Origin: Baffinella frigidus
Taxonomy: Eukaryota > Cryptophyceae > Cryptomonadales > Baffinellaceae
Assembly: GCA_026770585.1 (NCBI GenBank)
Contig: MU646794.1
Location: 199,842-212,234 of the forward strand
Length of the DNA: 12,393 bases
Reading direction: 5' to 3'
Shown: one piece after another, positions 10,801 to 12,393 of the stretch
How the letters are laid out: every line of letters starts with the position of its first letter
How positions within the stretch are numbered: the first letter of the stretch is position 1
Notes under the pieces: generated by a model
What the model saw: only the letters and a program-made list of their open reading frames with translations
What the model was told of the DNA's origin: nothing
Database searches by the model: none
Translations under genes and position numbers: made by a program

Positions 10801-12284
10801 TGTTGGGGTGTTTGAGGCTGACCAGGTGGGCGCGCGCTCGCCCACGCACCGAACCCAAGTCAGCCTTTCTGAGGCTCATAGTATCCCATGGTTGAAGTGT
10901 AAAGGCTCCAACCACGGATACCCCACAAGGTGAGGTGGGTTGTGTGGGGATTGTGTGGGGGATGTGAGGTTACATCAGCCAGACACCAAAGATGAAGGGA
11001 GATAAAATGTGGTGGGGATGTGAGGTGAGATCAGCGAGACATTGAAGATGAAAGGAGATGGGGGGGGGAAAGGGGGGGGGGAGGGAAAAAACAAAAAAAA
11101 ACAAATGTGGTTGTGTAGGGGTTTTCCGGGGAGGGGGGGCTCGGGCGCTGCTAAGTGGCACACGCGGCCGGGAAGGTCCAGCCCCCCCCTGACGAGCGAC
11201 TTTGGCACGAAATCGAAAGCCAAGGTCGAAAATCGACCTTGGCTTTTCCGTAGGAACCCCCTATGTCCCTGCCGTATTGAATCCGTAGGGCCTATGGATT
11301 ACGTTTAGATTGACTGTTCCCTGCTCGCTCGGCAGCGGTGAGGGTTCCGAGGCGGGCCCGTTTCTCAAGGCTCATATAGACTATTGTATGACTCAACTCA
11401 AGGGTGAAGGGTCTGATTTACGACCTGTATCGAGAGTAATAAAGAAGACGAAGAAGGTTAGAATTCACCACCTGCGATCCTTTGCCACCAACCCTCACGG
11501 TGAGACCAAATCAACGAAACCCTTTAAGCCATTTTACCTTGACAGCACCTCGAATTCGAGGTGCTGACAAAAAAGAATCAGGGCAATGGGAGATTTAAAG
11601 GTGTTTTGCACAAAAGGTCGAAAATCGTCAATCTGGTCCCCCCGTGAGGGCTGGTGGTGATCCACGCCGGGTTCCCTCTCAGCGCACTTGACAAACTTGT
11701 CGAGCGTCACGTAAAATCTCATATGGAAACGGTTGTAATTTAAAACCTTGGAAATCAAGAACATTGCTACATAATTGCTTTAATATTACTAATAAAGATC
11801 ATGCTGTGTAGTCAATTTCCTTACCCAAAAGTTTTGAAATAAAACTGTTTTCAGATGAAATCCACTTCAAGCAGGAACCCGCACACCGTTGCAATTAGCG
11901 CAGGAACCCCCGTACACAAACGTGCAACTAAATCACGTTTGGGGGTTAAACAAAAATCGGACGATATGAAATAATAATCATAATTGAGAGATTAAATAAT
12001 AGAAATAATAATTAAAAAATGTATATGATAATAATGATAATAATAATAAATAAAATAAAAGAAACACCGTGGTCTGGTCGGCGCCGGGCTCCTCCTTGGC
12101 GCGTTCCACAAGCTCCTCATTTAAATCATCATAATAATAATAATGGATTAAAAGTAATTTAGGATTACACATTAATAATGATTAATACCTTGGTCTCGTC
12201 CGCGCCGGGCTCCTCCTTGGTGCGCTTCACAAGCTCCTCGAGCGTCACGAATCCGTCCGGGTCCGAGTCCACGTGGTAGAACTC
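922..12284 (-). CDS. EF-hand protein gene, C-terminal part, eight exons (partial at 5' end)
   Basis: Spliced model: join of 12189-12284, 9533-9613, 7976-8056, 6630-6715, 5625-5703, 4036-4119, 2370-2432 and 922-990, all read on the minus strand. This is 639 nt, or 212 codons plus TGA. All junctions are phase 0 except e4/e5, where e4 ends with two bases of a Gly codon and e5 supplies the third. That agreement is good evidence that these are real exons of one gene. Every exon has AG before it, and each of the first seven has GT or GC after it. The protein has two EF-hand loops 35 residues apart, the usual spacing of a pair, so it should bind Ca2+. Next come about 110 residues of charged, probably helical sequence, then an Ala/Pro-rich stretch and a basic, Gln-rich end. 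No signal peptide or membrane segment is seen in this part. The 5' exons are missing, so total length and location are unknown. I do not recognise the family beyond EF-hand. Confidence 0.72.
1085..1145 (-). pseudogene. Acceptor-side partial copy of exon e8
   Basis: After GCTGCAG the copy reads APTAPPKRPPQERSEAP, against APAPPPKRQERIE in e8. It has no stop at the right place and fades into a GC-rich repeat (GCGCCCGAGC) at 1040-1085. It lies upstream of the intact terminal exon, as the pattern predicts. Confidence 0.6.
1160..1415 (-). repeat. Telomere-like heptamers in reverse orientation (CCCGAAA)
   Basis: CCCGAA/CCCGGAA units on the plus strand, opposite to the arrays at 1-410 and from 2555 on. 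They lie within the e7-e8 intron. Confidence 0.75.
1268..2063 (-). pseudogene. Six donor-side partial copies of exon e7
   Basis: The copies lie at 2023-2063, 1849-1888, 1721-1753, 1502-1541, 1421-1453 and 1268-1310. Each holds the Ala/Pro-rich end of e7 (GC-rich, CCCCGCGCCCCCGCCCCAG type). The continuations are GTCATC, GTTCAC, ATTAAC, GTTATT, GTCACG and GTGAGT. They alternate with AT-rich intron segments (for example AACATTATTAATCAGGGTTG on the plus strand), giving alternating GC-rich and AT-rich blocks about 70-220 bp apart. The last copy also has an AG at 1315-1316, so 1268-1314 could be a 47-nt alternative exon. Confidence 0.72.
1543..1705. repeat. AT-rich palindromic minisatellite
   Basis: Repeats of GGGTTAATAATATTATTAAC and variants, about five copies. 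Each is close to self-complementary around AATATT. Confidence 0.8.
2134..2197 (-). pseudogene. Second full-length copy of exon e7 with +1 frameshift
   Basis: The copy is 64 nt long, against 63 in e7. It starts after CACAAG and keeps the donor CCCCAG|GTCAAC. It reads AKKKLADVAAAAE, then a run of seven C instead of six shifts the frame. MITE-A copy 2207-2342 fills most of the interval to intact e7. If spliced in, it would shift the e8 frame, so it is probably skipped. Confidence 0.65.
2207..2342. mobile_element. MITE-A copy 1
   Basis: The left arm starts TTTATCCGGGGAAACCC and carries the shared block TTTCCTGGCAACGAAACTT then ACTACACAA. The inverse block TTGTGTAGTAATTTTTGTTG is at 2291-2311, and the outer right arm has decayed into a run of A. 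The centre has the family motif CACTAGTAATAT. It sits 10 bp from the acceptor of the second e7 copy. Confidence 0.7.
2370..2432 (-). CDS. Exon e7: Lys-rich start and Ala/Pro-rich linker
   Basis: This exon of 63 nt (21 codons) is phase 0 at both ends. The acceptor is CCCGCCAG|GCG and the donor CCCCAG|GTCAAC. The peptide begins AKKKLAEV, then runs into Ala repeats and ends PPAPPPQ, a flexible linker. It is the only complete in-frame copy. A second full-length copy (2134-2197) has one extra C and is shifted. Two acceptor-side copies lie upstream and six donor-side copies downstream. Because many donors follow, the choice of 5' splice site here is less certain than at other exons. Confidence 0.65.
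2526..2929 (-). pseudogene. Two acceptor-side partial copies of exon e7
   Basis: The copy at 2906-2929 reads AKKKLADG and the copy at 2526-2551, after CCTGCAG, reads AKNKRADV. Intact e7 has AKKKLAEV. Neither copy has the Ala/Pro part or a donor. Between them lies heptamer DNA in TTTCGGG and GGGTGTG forms. Confidence 0.65.
2560..2900 (+). repeat. TTTCGGG / TTTAGGG and GGGTGTG arrays
   Basis: Units alternate GGTTTCGGGTTTCGGGG with GGTTTAGG (2560-2720), then change to GGGGTGTGGGGTG (2722-2805), then to TTTTGGGG. They lie in the e6-e7 intron between two e7 acceptor-side relics. Region 2940-3090 is heptamer-like DNA without other content. Confidence 0.85.
3092..3268 (+). repeat. AT-rich minisatellite, about seven units
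   Basis: The unit is GGGTCTAATATTTCATATG plus TATAACAA, with length variants from about 22 to 33 bp. It lies in the e6-e7 intron. Confidence 0.9.
3384..3424 (-). pseudogene. Donor-side partial copy of exon e6
   Basis: The sequence AAGATTCTGAAAATCGGGAG, then CAGCGC..CTCGAG|GTACCCC, equals the last half of e6 with a 4-nt deletion that shifts the frame. The donor GTACC is kept. Shorter donor relics of the same kind (CGAG|GTACCCC) are visible near 3823-3836. Confidence 0.72.
3425..3640 (+). repeat. TTTCGGG heptamer array
   Basis: TTTCGGG is dominant, with blocks of TTGCGGG (3472-3505) and TTTGGGG (3600-3622). It lies directly downstream of the e6 donor-side relic. The stretch 3640-3870 has no clear repeat or exon; it holds two GCAGCGCTCT(A/T)CAG blocks. 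Confidence 0.88.
3876..4035 (+). repeat. 22-bp minisatellite at the e6 donor
   Basis: About seven units of TTAGGGAATACGGGTTTCGG plus TA. On the minus strand the intron of e6 begins GTACCGAAACCCGTATTCCC, so the donor side of the intron is itself the repeat unit. Confidence 0.9.
4036..4119 (-). CDS. Exon e6: charged helical segment
   Basis: This exon of 84 nt (28 codons) is phase 0 at both ends. The acceptor is CGGCACCAG|GGG and the donor CTCGAG|GTACCG. The peptide starts GGLDKLDLKPVETAK and ends ILKIVQEQRILLE, with a heptad-like pattern of Ile/Leu that suggests a helix or short coiled coil. No family is recognised. One acceptor-side copy lies upstream at 4215-4265 (17 codons still open, with the change LDL to LDP), and one donor-side copy downstream at 3384-3424. 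The intron starts directly inside a 22-bp minisatellite whose unit includes the donor sequence. Confidence 0.75.
4215..4265 (-). pseudogene. Acceptor-side partial copy of exon e6
   Basis: After GGCACCAG, 17 codons remain open and read GGLDKLDPKPVETAKIL. The sequence then diverges into heptamer DNA (AGAACCCTAGACC). It has no donor and lies 95 bp upstream of intact e6. Confidence 0.78.
4460..4478 (-). pseudogene. Donor-side relic of exon e5
   Basis: The sequence TTGCTTGACCTCCTCGATC then AG encodes LLDLLDQ, against DLLDLVDQ in e5. The donor GT is lost (ACGAGA follows). A near-perfect MITE-A hairpin starts 15 bp away. Confidence 0.55.
4493..4613. mobile_element. MITE-A copy 2, near-perfect hairpin
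   Basis: The arms 4493-4541 and 4565-4613 (49 bp each) are inverted repeats with 47 matches. The inner 31 bp (4511-4541 and 4565-4595) are perfect. The spacer is 23 bp. The outer arms (GAGTATTCAAGTT) differ from those of copies 1 and 3, so only the core GGCAACGAAAATTACTACAC is shared with them. The near identity of the arms suggests recent origin or correction. Confidence 0.85.
4793..4953 (-). mobile_element. MITE-B copy 1
   Basis: The element is 161 bp long and inverted relative to the other two copies. The left terminus CCACACAGCGGACTTCGAAGG is intact; the right terminus CTATGTGG has decayed. The interior contains CGATAAGACCTAGGACC, CTACGGTAGGCAAC and CATAGGGGGGTTCC, all shared with copies 2 and 3. 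No clear target duplication is seen. Confidence 0.82.
5117..5147 (-). pseudogene. Middle fragment of exon e5
   Basis: The minus-strand sequence AGGCTGGCGTGTCGCGGCC then CCACGA matches the AKAGVKMPHD codons of e5 with a few changes. It may be the 5' part of the same copy whose 3' end is at 4460-4478, with MITE-A and MITE-B lying between. Confidence 0.5.
5148..5268 (-). repeat. CCCTAAA array, reverse orientation
   Basis: CCCTAAA and CCCTGAA units on the plus strand, between two e5 relics. A further decayed region of the same orientation lies at 5494-5612, with AACCATAAAAGGG-like units. The flanking arrays are in the opposite orientation. Confidence 0.85.
5283..5493 (-). pseudogene. Donor-side partial copy of exon e5 split by a foldback element
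   Basis: The part at 5479-5493 plus the flank holds the codons of the GVKMPH region (GCGTGACGCTGCCCCACG). The part at 5283-5304 holds the end, GTCCTCCTTGACCCCGTCG then ATCAG, followed by GC. Between them sits the 174-bp foldback element 5305-5478. Removing it restores contiguity with the e5 pattern. Confidence 0.7.
5305..5478. mobile_element. Foldback element D, inside an exon e5 copy
   Basis: The arms 5305-5381 and 5402-5478 (77 bp each) are inverted repeats with about 72 matches, around a 20-bp spacer. The ends read ACGTTAATAGGG, and ACGT may be target duplication or terminus (being palindromic, it cannot be assigned). The arms contain CCTACCGTAGGCCGAG, a motif also found in the MITE-B interior. 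The element splits a donor-side e5 copy. Confidence 0.82.
5625..5703 (-). CDS. Exon e5: helical segment
   Basis: This exon of 79 nt enters in phase 2 (one base to finish the e4 Gly codon) and leaves in phase 0. The acceptor is AAACGCAG|GCTCG and the donor GATCAG|GTGCGA. The peptide is LEASVKDQMAKAG followed by VKMPHDLLDLVDQ, probably two short helices around a Pro. No family is recognised. It is the only complete copy. Upstream lie acceptor-side copies at 6260-6293, 6037-6094 and 5868-5901. Downstream lie donor-side copies at 5283-5493 (split by a foldback element) and 4460-4478, plus a middle fragment at 5117-5147. Confidence 0.75.
5868..5901 (-). pseudogene. Acceptor-side partial copy of exon e5 (34 nt)
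   Basis: After TCCCAG the copy reads GCTCGAAGCGTCGGTGAAGG and continues to ATGGCGAAT, then stops matching. There is no donor. It lies 165 bp upstream of intact e5. Confidence 0.75.
6037..6094 (-). pseudogene. Acceptor-side partial copy of exon e5 (58 nt)
   Basis: After TCCCAG the copy reads in frame REASLKEQMAKVGVKMPHD and then passes directly into telomere-like repeats (CCTAAAC). About 21 nt and the donor are missing at the 3' side. It is the longest incomplete e5 copy. Confidence 0.78.
6260..6293 (-). pseudogene. Acceptor-side partial copy of exon e5 (34 nt)
   Basis: After ACGCAG the copy reads GCTCGAATCGTCGGTGAAGG and continues to GCGAAT, corresponding to LESSVKDLMAN. It is cut at the same place as the copy at 5868-5901 and is followed by similar intron sequence, so the two probably arose by duplication of one truncated unit. 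Confidence 0.72.
6445..6540 (-). repeat. CACCCTA array, reverse orientation
   Basis: About 13 units of ACACCCT and GCACCCT on the plus strand. It is the inverse complement of the TGTAGGG array on the other side of exon e4. Confidence 0.9.
6572..6597 (-). pseudogene. Possible donor-side relic of exon e4
   Basis: The minus-strand sequence GTCCTCACTACCCGAGGGTG resembles the e4 end and donor (CTCCTCACCAACCTCGG|GTGTG) with gaps. It is short and could be chance. I list it because it lies where the pattern of the other exons predicts. Confidence 0.3.
6630..6715 (-). CDS. Exon e4: helical segment, single-copy exon
   Basis: This exon of 86 nt enters in phase 0 and leaves in phase 2. The acceptor is CCCGAGCAG|GCG and the donor CTCGG|GTGTGT. 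The peptide begins AAVSRATNEMLVK and ends LEQLLTNL plus a split Gly. It is Ala/Ser/Leu-rich and probably an amphipathic helix. The split Gly codon is completed by the first base of e5, the strongest single piece of evidence that the exon chain is real. Unlike its neighbours it has no clear partial copies; one weak donor-side match lies at 6572-6597. The introns on its two sides hold heptamer arrays of opposite orientation that could pair in the pre-mRNA. Confidence 0.72.
6740..7015 (+). repeat. TGTAGGG / TGTGGGG array
   Basis: GTGTAGGGTGTAGGGTGTGG type units, with TGCAGGG variants. It lies upstream of exon e4 in transcription order. A similar block is at 7205-7318 in the e3 array. 7016-7130 is unique sequence in which I see no exon. 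Confidence 0.9.
7547..7627 (+). repeat. Three exact 27-bp tandem repeats
   Basis: TTCTGTGTTTCCTGTGGAGG plus GTGCGCC, three identical units. Identity suggests recent duplication. It lies between two donor-side e3 copies. Confidence 0.97.
7755..7850 (+). repeat. TTGAGGG array
   Basis: About ten TTGAGGG units, with one TCGAGGG, ending in TTCAGGG. It is a locally uniform variant of the telomere-like heptamer. Confidence 0.92.
7976..8056 (-). CDS. Exon e3: Arg/Ala/Glu-rich linker
   Basis: This exon of 81 nt (27 codons) is phase 0 at both ends. The acceptor is CGCAACAG|TTT and the donor CGCCAG|GCTAAC, a GC-type 5' splice site. The peptide starts FDVRSTWRDPDS and ends REGEGVDRQ. It contains no motif I recognise. 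The GC donor is not a simple mutation of this copy, because three of the five donor-side copies downstream also continue CAG|GCTNA-like and a fourth has GCAC. Reading through is open across the full exon, while the partial copies have only the last third. Boundaries fit the phases of e2 and e4. Confidence 0.68.
8208..8237 (-). pseudogene. Acceptor-side partial copy of exon e3
   Basis: An ungapped 30-nt alignment to the first 30 nt of e3 gives about 22 identities, with a shared terminal block TGGCGGGATCCC. The acceptor has decayed. It is the only e3 copy upstream of the intact exon, and like those of the other exons it keeps the 5' side. Confidence 0.5.
8315..8475 (+). mobile_element. MITE-B copy 2
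   Basis: The element is 161 bp with termini CCACACAGCGGGC and GTCCGCTGTGTGG. The interior has GTAGGAACCCCCGTATGCC, GGGTTGCCTACCGTAGGG and TCTTATCGCTTAGGGGTTAT, shared with copy 3. It lies in the e2-e3 intron. It has no coding capacity and is a non-autonomous inverted-repeat element. Confidence 0.85.
8557..8700. mobile_element. MITE-A copy 3, inserted at an exon end
   Basis: The element is 144 bp long with long inverted arms of about 58 bp: TTTATCCGAGG..AACGAAAATTACTACACAAA, against the reverse of the right end TTTAATCCGGGGG..AACGAAAATTACTACGCAAA. It lies directly against the e2 copy ending GACCAG at 8701. On its other side GGTACGAGAACC matches the intron start of intact e2 (GTTCGAGAACC), so the insertion point is the splice junction. 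Confidence 0.82.
8701..8742 (-). pseudogene. Donor-side partial copy of exon e2, abutted by MITE-A
   Basis: The reading is RRQISKEEQKDTWDQ, against GRISMEEAKDSWDQ in e2. The copy ends with GGGACCAG at 8701. MITE-A copy 8557-8700 begins at the very next base, so the element occupies the exon/intron boundary. The donor-like sequence GTACGAGAACC reappears on the far side of the element. Confidence 0.7.
9224..9263 (-). pseudogene. Donor-side partial copy of exon e2
   Basis: The sequence reads GGGAATAAGGACGGGTGG, then ATCTCGATGG, equivalent to the codons for GNKDGRISM. About 19 bases are then missing before GACCAG|GTAAGG. The donor here is closer to consensus than that of intact e2. A TATG microsatellite follows on its upstream side. 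Confidence 0.6.
9271..9296 (+). repeat. TATG microsatellite
   Basis: Six or more TATG units next to the donor-side e2 copy 9224-9263. Confidence 0.95.
9397..9519. mobile_element. Imperfect inverted-repeat element E
   Basis: The left arm CACCAACCACCAGAAGAGAAC..CCCCTGCAG (9397-9449) pairs imperfectly with the right arm CTGCAGGGG..GGTGGCTGGTG (9472-9519). A 22-bp loop lies between the two CTGCAG sites. Its right end is about 13 bp from the donor of intact e2. Confidence 0.6.
9533..9613 (-). CDS. Exon e2: second EF-hand
   Basis: This exon of 81 nt (27 codons) is phase 0 at both ends. The acceptor is ATCGAGCAG|GTG and the donor GACCAG|GTTCGA. Residues 9-20 form the loop DGNKDGRISMEE, with Asp 1, Asn 3, Asp 5, Gly 6, Ile 8, Ser 9 and Glu 12, all as expected for Ca2+ binding. 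It is preceded by VEGRFKLV (entering helix) and followed by AKDSWDQ. Joined to e1, the two loops start 35 residues apart, as in a normal EF-hand pair. It is the only complete copy in a field of six. Three acceptor-side copies lie upstream (10502-10550, 10097-10342, 9754-9783) and two donor-side copies downstream (9224-9263, 8701-8742). Confidence 0.8.
9623..9745. mobile_element. MITE-A copy 4 (degenerate)
   Basis: The left end has GAAAGTTACAACAAAGAAAGG repeated with variation. The right end reads GTGTGTGGCAAATGTCACTGCC. The centre has two copies of TTAAAATACTAGNAAGATC. It lies between intact e2 and the acceptor-side copy at 9754, immediately upstream of the e2 acceptor. Confidence 0.55.
9754..9783 (-). 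pseudogene. Acceptor-side partial copy of exon e2 with internal deletion
   Basis: After CAACAACAG the sequence reads ATGGAGGGGCGGTTCAA, matching the first codons of e2. It then jumps to ACCTCT, so about 25 bases of the Ca2+ loop are gone. It runs into the same MITE-A end sequence (GTTTTCCCGGCAG) as the copy at 10097. Confidence 0.65.
9797..10088. mobile_element. MITE-A copy 5 interrupted by MITE-B
   Basis: The left part is TCAATGAAAGTT (9797-9808). MITE-B follows (9809-9976), and the element resumes TACTACACATCGACTTT with the family centre AAATACTAGTAAGATCC. The right end is TATGCATAGTAAAATTCGCTG at 10067-10087. Removing MITE-B restores GAAAGTTACTACAC, the family terminal block. Confidence 0.65.
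9809..9976 (+). mobile_element. MITE-B copy 3, nested in MITE-A
   Basis: The element is 168 bp with termini CCACACAGCGGGC and ATCCGCTGTGTGG and the same interior as copy 2, including CTACCGTAGGGTCCCAGG. It interrupts MITE-A copy 5 within its terminal block, so MITE-B moved later than MITE-A here. Confidence 0.85.
10097..10342 (-). pseudogene. Acceptor-side partial copy of exon e2, split by MITE-C
   Basis: The copy starts at 10342 after CCCACAG with GTGGAGGGG (10334-10342). It is interrupted by MITE-C (10143-10333) and resumes at 10142 with GGTTCAAGCTAGTGGACGG. It ends at 10097 at ATCTCT. Two extra A bases in the loop codons (GGGAAAACAAGG against GGGAACAAGG) break the frame. Confidence 0.7.
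10143..10333. mobile_element. MITE-C, inside an exon e2 copy
   Basis: The element is 191 bp. The first and last 30 bp are inverted repeats with about 26 matches (CCACACGAGAATGCTAGAGG against CCACTCGAGAATGCCAGAGG). The interior carries ATTTGTGTAGTAACTTTCG, a MITE-A-like block. The flanks join to GAACCACC/CCCCTCCACCTG, matching GAACCGCCCTTCCACCTG of intact e2, with CC as a possible 2-bp target duplication. Confidence 0.8.
10346..10410. mobile_element. MITE-A fragment
   Basis: GGGCAACGAAATTTACTACGC is the terminal block of MITE-A. The right side has only ATTTTCGTGGTAAC as a possible partner. It lies just before the acceptor CCCACAG of the split e2 copy. Confidence 0.45.
10422..10496. mobile_element. 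MITE-A copy 6
   Basis: The left block CGCAACGAAAATTACTACAC and right block CTGTGTAGTAACTGTCATTGC are inverted repeats. The centre is ACTATTACTAGAATGATCAT. It ends at the truncated e2 copy 10502-10550, at the same junction as copies 4 and 5. Confidence 0.75.
10502..10550 (-). pseudogene. Acceptor-side partial copy of exon e2 (most upstream)
   Basis: The sequence GGTGGACGGGAACCAGGATCG matches the e2 loop codons (VDGNKDG) with small shifts. It breaks off at ATCTCT, exactly where the other two acceptor-side copies break off, and continues into the end of MITE-A copy 10422-10496. The preceding acceptor is weak (CTAAG). Confidence 0.55.
11216..11246. repeat. Perfect hairpin, 14-bp arms
   Basis: AAAGCCAAGGTCGA, then AAA, then TCGACCTTGGCTTT. 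A T run follows on the plus strand, but in this eukaryotic context I do not call it a terminator. Confidence 0.9.
11244..11298 (+). mobile_element. MITE-B-like fragment
   Basis: CCGTAGGAACCCCCTATGTCC and the following CCGTAGGGCCTATGG resemble the MITE-B interior. No termini are seen. A perfect hairpin with 14-bp arms (11216-11246) adjoins it. Confidence 0.4.
11485..11657. mobile_element. Inverted-repeat element F with palindromic core
   Basis: The ends CCACCAACCCTCACGGTGAG and (reverse of right end) CCACCAGCCCTCACGGGGGG are inverted repeats that continue imperfectly for about 40 bp. Inside lies a perfect 24-bp palindrome at 11543-11566. The right end cuts the e1 relic 11658-11717. Confidence 0.6.
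11543..11566. repeat. Perfect 24-bp palindrome
   Basis: CAGCACCTCGAA followed by its exact reverse complement, with no spacer. Probably the centre of foldback element F. Confidence 0.95.
11658..11717 (-). pseudogene. Older donor-side partial copy of exon e1
   Basis: The reading is FYVTLDKFVKCAEREPGVD, against FVTLEELVKRTKEEPGAD in e1. The similarity stops where an inverted-repeat element begins (about 11657), so the donor is lost. This copy is more diverged than 12068-12118, consistent with being older and further from the intact exon. Confidence 0.65.
11752..11826. mobile_element. MITE-A copy 7 (degenerate)
   Basis: TTGCTACATAATTGC and GCTGTGTAGTCAATTTCC are imperfect inverted ends. The centre ATATTACTAATAAAGATCAT matches the family core. 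It lies in the e1-e2 intron, just upstream of the e1 relic at 11658-11717. Confidence 0.5.
11827..12067. other. AT-rich intron sequence
   Basis: It holds two GCAGGAACCC direct repeats (near 11871 and 11900), then AATAAT-type trinucleotide repeats at 11970-12060, which recur at 12121-12180 between the two e1 copies. Nothing coding is seen. Confidence 0.6.
12068..12118 (-). pseudogene. Donor-side partial copy of exon e1
   Basis: The reading from the minus strand is EELVERAKEEPGADQTT followed by GTGTTT. This matches the last 17 codons of e1 (EELVKRTKEEPGADETK) at nearly every position and keeps a GT at the donor place. The EF-hand loop is missing and is replaced upstream by AT-rich trinucleotide repeats. 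It lies about 70 bp downstream of intact e1, inside the e1-e2 intron. Confidence 0.75.
12189..12284 (-). CDS. Exon e1: first EF-hand
   Basis: This exon of 96 nt (32 codons) is phase 0 at both ends. The acceptor reads ...ATGCAG|GAG and the donor ACCAAG|GTATTA. Residues 6-17 form a canonical EF-hand loop, DSDPDGFVTLEE: Asp at positions 1, 3 and 5, Gly at 6, Val at 8 and Glu at 12. The exiting helix follows (LVKRTKEEPG). The entering helix is only partly present (EFYHV), so the preceding exon must encode the rest. An ATG at 12288-12290 lies in frame just before the acceptor and could be read as a start. That would leave a truncated entering helix, so I prefer an internal exon. Two donor-side partial copies lie downstream at 12068-12118 and 11658-11717. 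Confidence 0.78.
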
Positions 12285-12299
12285 CTGCATTCCGGTTTC

Positions 12300-12393
12300 G
12301 GGTTTGGGTTGGTTTTTTTTTTGGTTTTTTGTTCTCGTCTTTTGGTTTTTTGGTTTTGGGGTTTTGGGGTTTGGGGGTTGGGGTTTGGGGTTT
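12300..12393 (+). repeat. T/G-rich heptamer-like tract
   Basis: GGTTTTTTGG and GGGGTTTTGG units up to the window edge. It is the intron upstream of e1; on the minus strand it is A/C-rich, so there is no pyrimidine tract before the e1 acceptor. Confidence 0.8.

Larger units (their letters stand above)
10551..11484. other. Mostly featureless part of the e1-e2 intron
   Basis: No exon copy or complete element is recognised between 10551 and 10940. 10945-11055 holds a two-unit repeat of about 55-60 bp (GGGGATGTGAGGT..ATCAGC.AGACA..GAAGATGAA). 11060-11102 is a G run, an A-rich run and a G/A tract. 11216-11298 holds a hairpin and MITE-B-like sequence. Open frames here are short and unsupported. Confidence 0.6.

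Noticed and set aside
11216-11250. Rho-independent type terminator (hairpin plus T run)
   Set aside because: The surrounding DNA is eukaryotic intron; the T run has four bases only and no gene ends there.
11310-11567. 85-codon plus-strand open frame
   Set aside because: It ends inside the palindromic core of element F; no support beyond being open.
12288-12290. ATG as translation start of the EF-hand protein
   Set aside because: It lies at the acceptor (ATGCAG|GAG) and would leave the first EF-hand without a full entering helix; an upstream exon is more likely.

Overview
The window reads as eukaryotic nuclear DNA, most probably from a microalga. The best fit is a dinoflagellate, though no marker gene proves it. 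The reasons are: plant/alga/dinoflagellate-type telomere heptamers (TTTAGGG and variants) spread everywhere; a multi-exon gene with very short exons (63-96 nt) and 0.9-2.6 kb introns; predicted acceptors mostly of the form AG|G; one GC donor among GT donors; and many small inverted-repeat elements. No bacterial operon, RNA gene or CRISPR array is visible. Almost all long open frames come from simple repeats.

Main content: one gene on the minus strand, running off the right edge of the window and ending at a TGA at 922-924. I reconstruct eight exons, e1 to e8 in transcription order: 12189-12284, 9533-9613, 7976-8056, 6630-6715, 5625-5703, 4036-4119, 2370-2432 and 922-990. They join without a stop and with matching phases, including the one non-zero junction (e4 ends in phase 2 and e5 supplies the missing base). 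Together they give a 212-residue C-terminal part of a protein. e1 and e2 carry a canonical EF-hand pair, e3-e6 a charged, probably helical region, and e7-e8 an Ala/Pro-rich tail ending in KDL. The N-terminus lies outside the window and the family beyond 'EF-hand protein' is not recognised. The model is a reading of the sequence only, with no transcript support.

Most unusual feature: nearly every exon is surrounded by partial copies of itself, ordered by one rule. Copies upstream of the intact exon keep its acceptor-side (5') half. Copies downstream keep its donor-side (3') half. One intact copy lies between them. This holds for e2, e3, e5, e6 and e7, and for the observable sides of e1 and e8; e4 has only a doubtful relic. 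The introns are therefore built from tandem duplications of exon/intron junctions, separated by degenerate telomere-like heptamers that have been homogenised locally into variants (TTTCGGG, TTGAGGG, TGTAGGG, GATTAGG and others).

Layout left to right: 1-410 degenerate telomere-like DNA; 480-921 GA/AGAC microsatellite just past the stop codon; 922-2935 e8 and the e7 array; 2550-4430 heptamers, minisatellites and the e6 array; 4460-6300 the e5 array with MITE-A, MITE-B and a foldback element; 6445-7015 e4 between heptamer arrays of opposite orientation; 7130-8240 the e3 array; 8300-10550 the e2 array, heavily invaded by nested inverted-repeat elements; 10550-11480 largely featureless; 11485-12284 the e1 array; 12300-12393 T/G-rich intron.

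At least six inverted-repeat (MITE/foldback) families are present. Several copies sit at exon junctions or inside exon relics. Because the intact paralogous exon is also in the window, empty sites can be inferred for them.
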